A DNA stretch of 64,000 bases from CAVQSS01 sp963746605 (GTDB lineage: Bacteria; Desulfobacterota; RBG-13-43-22): positions 10,409-74,408 of the forward strand of contig CAVVCH010000009.1 of NCBI GenBank assembly GCA_963746605.1. Direction: 5' to 3'. This document shows, piece by piece, positions 62,761 to 64,000 of this stretch; positions within the stretch are counted from its first letter, which is position 1; the number at the start of each line of letters is the position of its first letter. The position numbers were made by a program, and so were the translations under genes. Below the pieces are notes generated by a model that was given only the letters and a program-made list of their open reading frames with translations, made no database searches and was not told where the DNA came from.

Positions 62761-62890
62761 TCCGAAATTCAAAATCCGAAATCCGAAACAAATCCAAATG
62801 ACCGAAATTCAAAATTCTAAACGTTCTTGTTTTGATCATTTGGGTTTTGAACATTGGTGTTTGTTTCGGATTTCGTGCTTCGAATTTCGA
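62761..62890. repeat. Inverted arrays of degenerate CGAAATTC/CCGAAATC-type repeats
   Basis: The left arm (62761-62823) is built of CCGAAAT and TCAAAAT-like units. The right arm (about 62822-62890) is its imperfect reverse complement (TTTCGGATTTCG, CGAATTTCGA). It fills the gap between the acyl-CoA dehydrogenase and etfB. Same architecture as the elements at 16597 and 51001 but with a different unit. Confidence 0.65.
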
Positions 62891-62892
62891 GT

Positions 62893-64000
62893 TTACTTTT
62901 TCCGGCCGCCTTCCTTGTTCAATTCCTGCCCGATAATGTTGCGCTGAACCTGATTGGTCCCTTCGTAGATTTGCAGGATCTTGGCATCACGCATCATCTT
63001 TTCAACCGGGTATTCCCGCATGTACCCCGTTCCACCGAAGACCTGGACGGCATCGGTAGTCACTTTCATAGCCGCGTCACTGGCAAAAACCTTGGCCATG
63101 GCGGACACCTTGGATACATCCTTGGCCCCGCTGTCGACATACCGGGCCGCCGAGTACACCAGGGCCCGGGCCGCCTCAGTCAGAGTGGCCATATCGGCCA
63201 GCATGTGCTGAATGGCCTGAAAGGTGATAATGGGTTTGCCGAACTGGACACGGGTCCGGGCGTATTGAACGGCCTCATCCAGGGCACCTTGGGCCACGCC
63301 GACGCCCTGGGCTCCCACCCCGGGTCGGGATTGGTCGAAGGTTTTCATGGCCACAATAAACCCCATCCCTTCCCGGCCGATCAACCGCTCTTTGGAAATC
63401 CGGCACTGGTTGAAGATCAGTTCCCGGGTGGCCGAGGCCCGGATCCCCATCTTGCTCTCTTTTTTACCGAATTCAAAACCTGGATCGCCCTTTTCCAGGA
63501 CAAAGGCGCTGGCCCCGCGCGGCCCTTTGCTACGGTCGGTGATGGCGATCACCGTATAGATCTCCGCCTCCCCCCCATTGGTAATCCATTGTTTCGTGCC
63601 GTTTAAGATGTAGTCGTTCCCCTTTAATTCCGCCGTCGTCATGATGCCGCTGGCGTCGCTCCCGGCCGTGGATTCGGTCAGGGCAAAGGCGGCCAGTTTC
63701 CGCCCGGTGGCTATCTCAGGCAAATAACGTTTCTTTTGCGCTTCGCTCCCGTATAACAGAAGCGGATAGGCCCCCAAAGCGCTGGCCGCGTAACTGGTCG
63801 AAACGCCCAGACAGGCTCGAGACAACTCCTCCACAGCCAGACAATTTTCAAAACTTCCCCCTCCGAACCCGCCGTATTCCTGGGGAATATAGACACCAAA
63901 CAGGTCCGACTGCCCGATCAATTTTAGAATTTCCCAGGGGAATTCCTCCTTTTCATCCAGTTCGGCCCGTACCGGTTTGATCCGTTCGTCGGCTATCTTT
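62893..64000 (-). CDS. Acyl-CoA dehydrogenase (partial, runs off the window end)
   Basis: 369 residues are visible; the frame is open to 64000, so only a short N-terminal piece is missing. AFALTESTAGSDASGI (FAD/substrate), QWITNGGEAEIYTV, RVQFGKPIITFQAIQHMLADM, QVFGGTGYMREYPVEKMMRDAKILQIYEGTNQVQRNIIGQ with the catalytic Glu in YEGTNQ. It oxidises acyl-CoA, or works in reverse with a ferredoxin-linked Etf. The next two genes encode that Etf. Confidence 0.94.
   Translation of the reverse strand, partial: KIADERIKPVRAELDEKEEFPWEILKLIGQSDLFGVYIPQEYGGFGGGSFENCLAVEELSRACLGVSTSYAASALGAYPLLLYGSEAQKKRYLPEIATGRKLAAFALTESTAGSDASGIMTTAELKGNDYILNGTKQWITNGGEAEIYTVIAITDRSKGPRGASAFVLEKGDPGFEFGKKESKMGIRASATRELIFNQCRISKERLIGREGMGFIVAMKTFDQSRPGVGAQGVGVAQGALDEAVQYARTRVQFGKPIITFQAIQHMLADMATLTEAARALVYSAARYVDSGAKDVSKVSAMAKVFASDAAMKVTTDAVQVFGGTGYMREYPVEKMMRDAKILQIYEGTNQVQRNIIGQELNKEGGRKK

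Overview
The window looks like chromosome from a Gram-negative anaerobe of the former Deltaproteobacteria (Desulfobacterota). That placement is inferred from gene content and order: the run fabG-acpP-fabF-rpiB-glyA-dCMP deaminase-nrdR-ribD-ribE-ribBA-ribH-nusB-leuS-lptE, the rpsU-dnaG-rpoD operon, and the mix of rubrerythrin, rubredoxin, 2-oxoacid:ferredoxin oxidoreductase, multihaem cytochrome and a probable selenoprotein. No 16S gene is present, so the rank below phylum is open.

Layout. (1) 1-13452, all on the minus strand: a redox and stress block. It holds a rhodanese whose catalytic Cys codon is TGA, a membrane hydroxylase, a thioredoxin-domain protein, an iron-sulfur flavoprotein, several small Cys-rich proteins, a peroxiredoxin, a TlpA-like protein, rubredoxin, an octahaem cytochrome of the hydroxylamine-oxidoreductase type, KorAB, two ferritin-like proteins, a PerR/Fur regulator and an SDR. 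(2) 13470-20978, minus: cysS, ispF, ispD, RNase P RNA, RNase HI-like, a zinc-ribbon coiled-coil protein, Nif3, a CAU tRNA and small envelope proteins. (3) 21235-24541, plus: an accessory patch with a membrane-anchored PTS Enzyme I-like protein, two small membrane proteins and a PDZ remnant. (4) 24535-39593: two divergent tripartite RND efflux operons, an MdtABC-type one with two permeases and an AcrAB-type one, each with its own outer-membrane channel. (5) 39771-40867, plus: an RRM RNA-binding protein and a spermidine-synthase-like protein. (6) 40902-47744: rpoD, dnaG, rpsU, hisA, a CsgG-like protein, hisB, tRNA-Ala(CGC) and rpsT. (7) 47809-64000, minus: lptE, leuS, nusB, riboflavin genes, nrdR, dCMP deaminase, glyA, rpiB, fatty-acid synthesis genes, a ferredoxin-fused EtfA, EtfB and an acyl-CoA dehydrogenase that runs off the end.

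Three things stand out. The rhodanese has an in-frame TGA exactly at the active-site Cys, followed by a perfect SECIS-like hairpin. Eight otherwise normal genes each carry exactly one extra base, mostly in short homopolymers, so all eight frameshifts go the same way; an assembly or base-calling artefact is the likeliest cause, but it has to be checked on reads. The intergenic gaps hold several families of hairpin-forming, MITE-like repeats, including an identical 38-base sequence at two loci and three inverted arrays of degenerate short tandem repeats.
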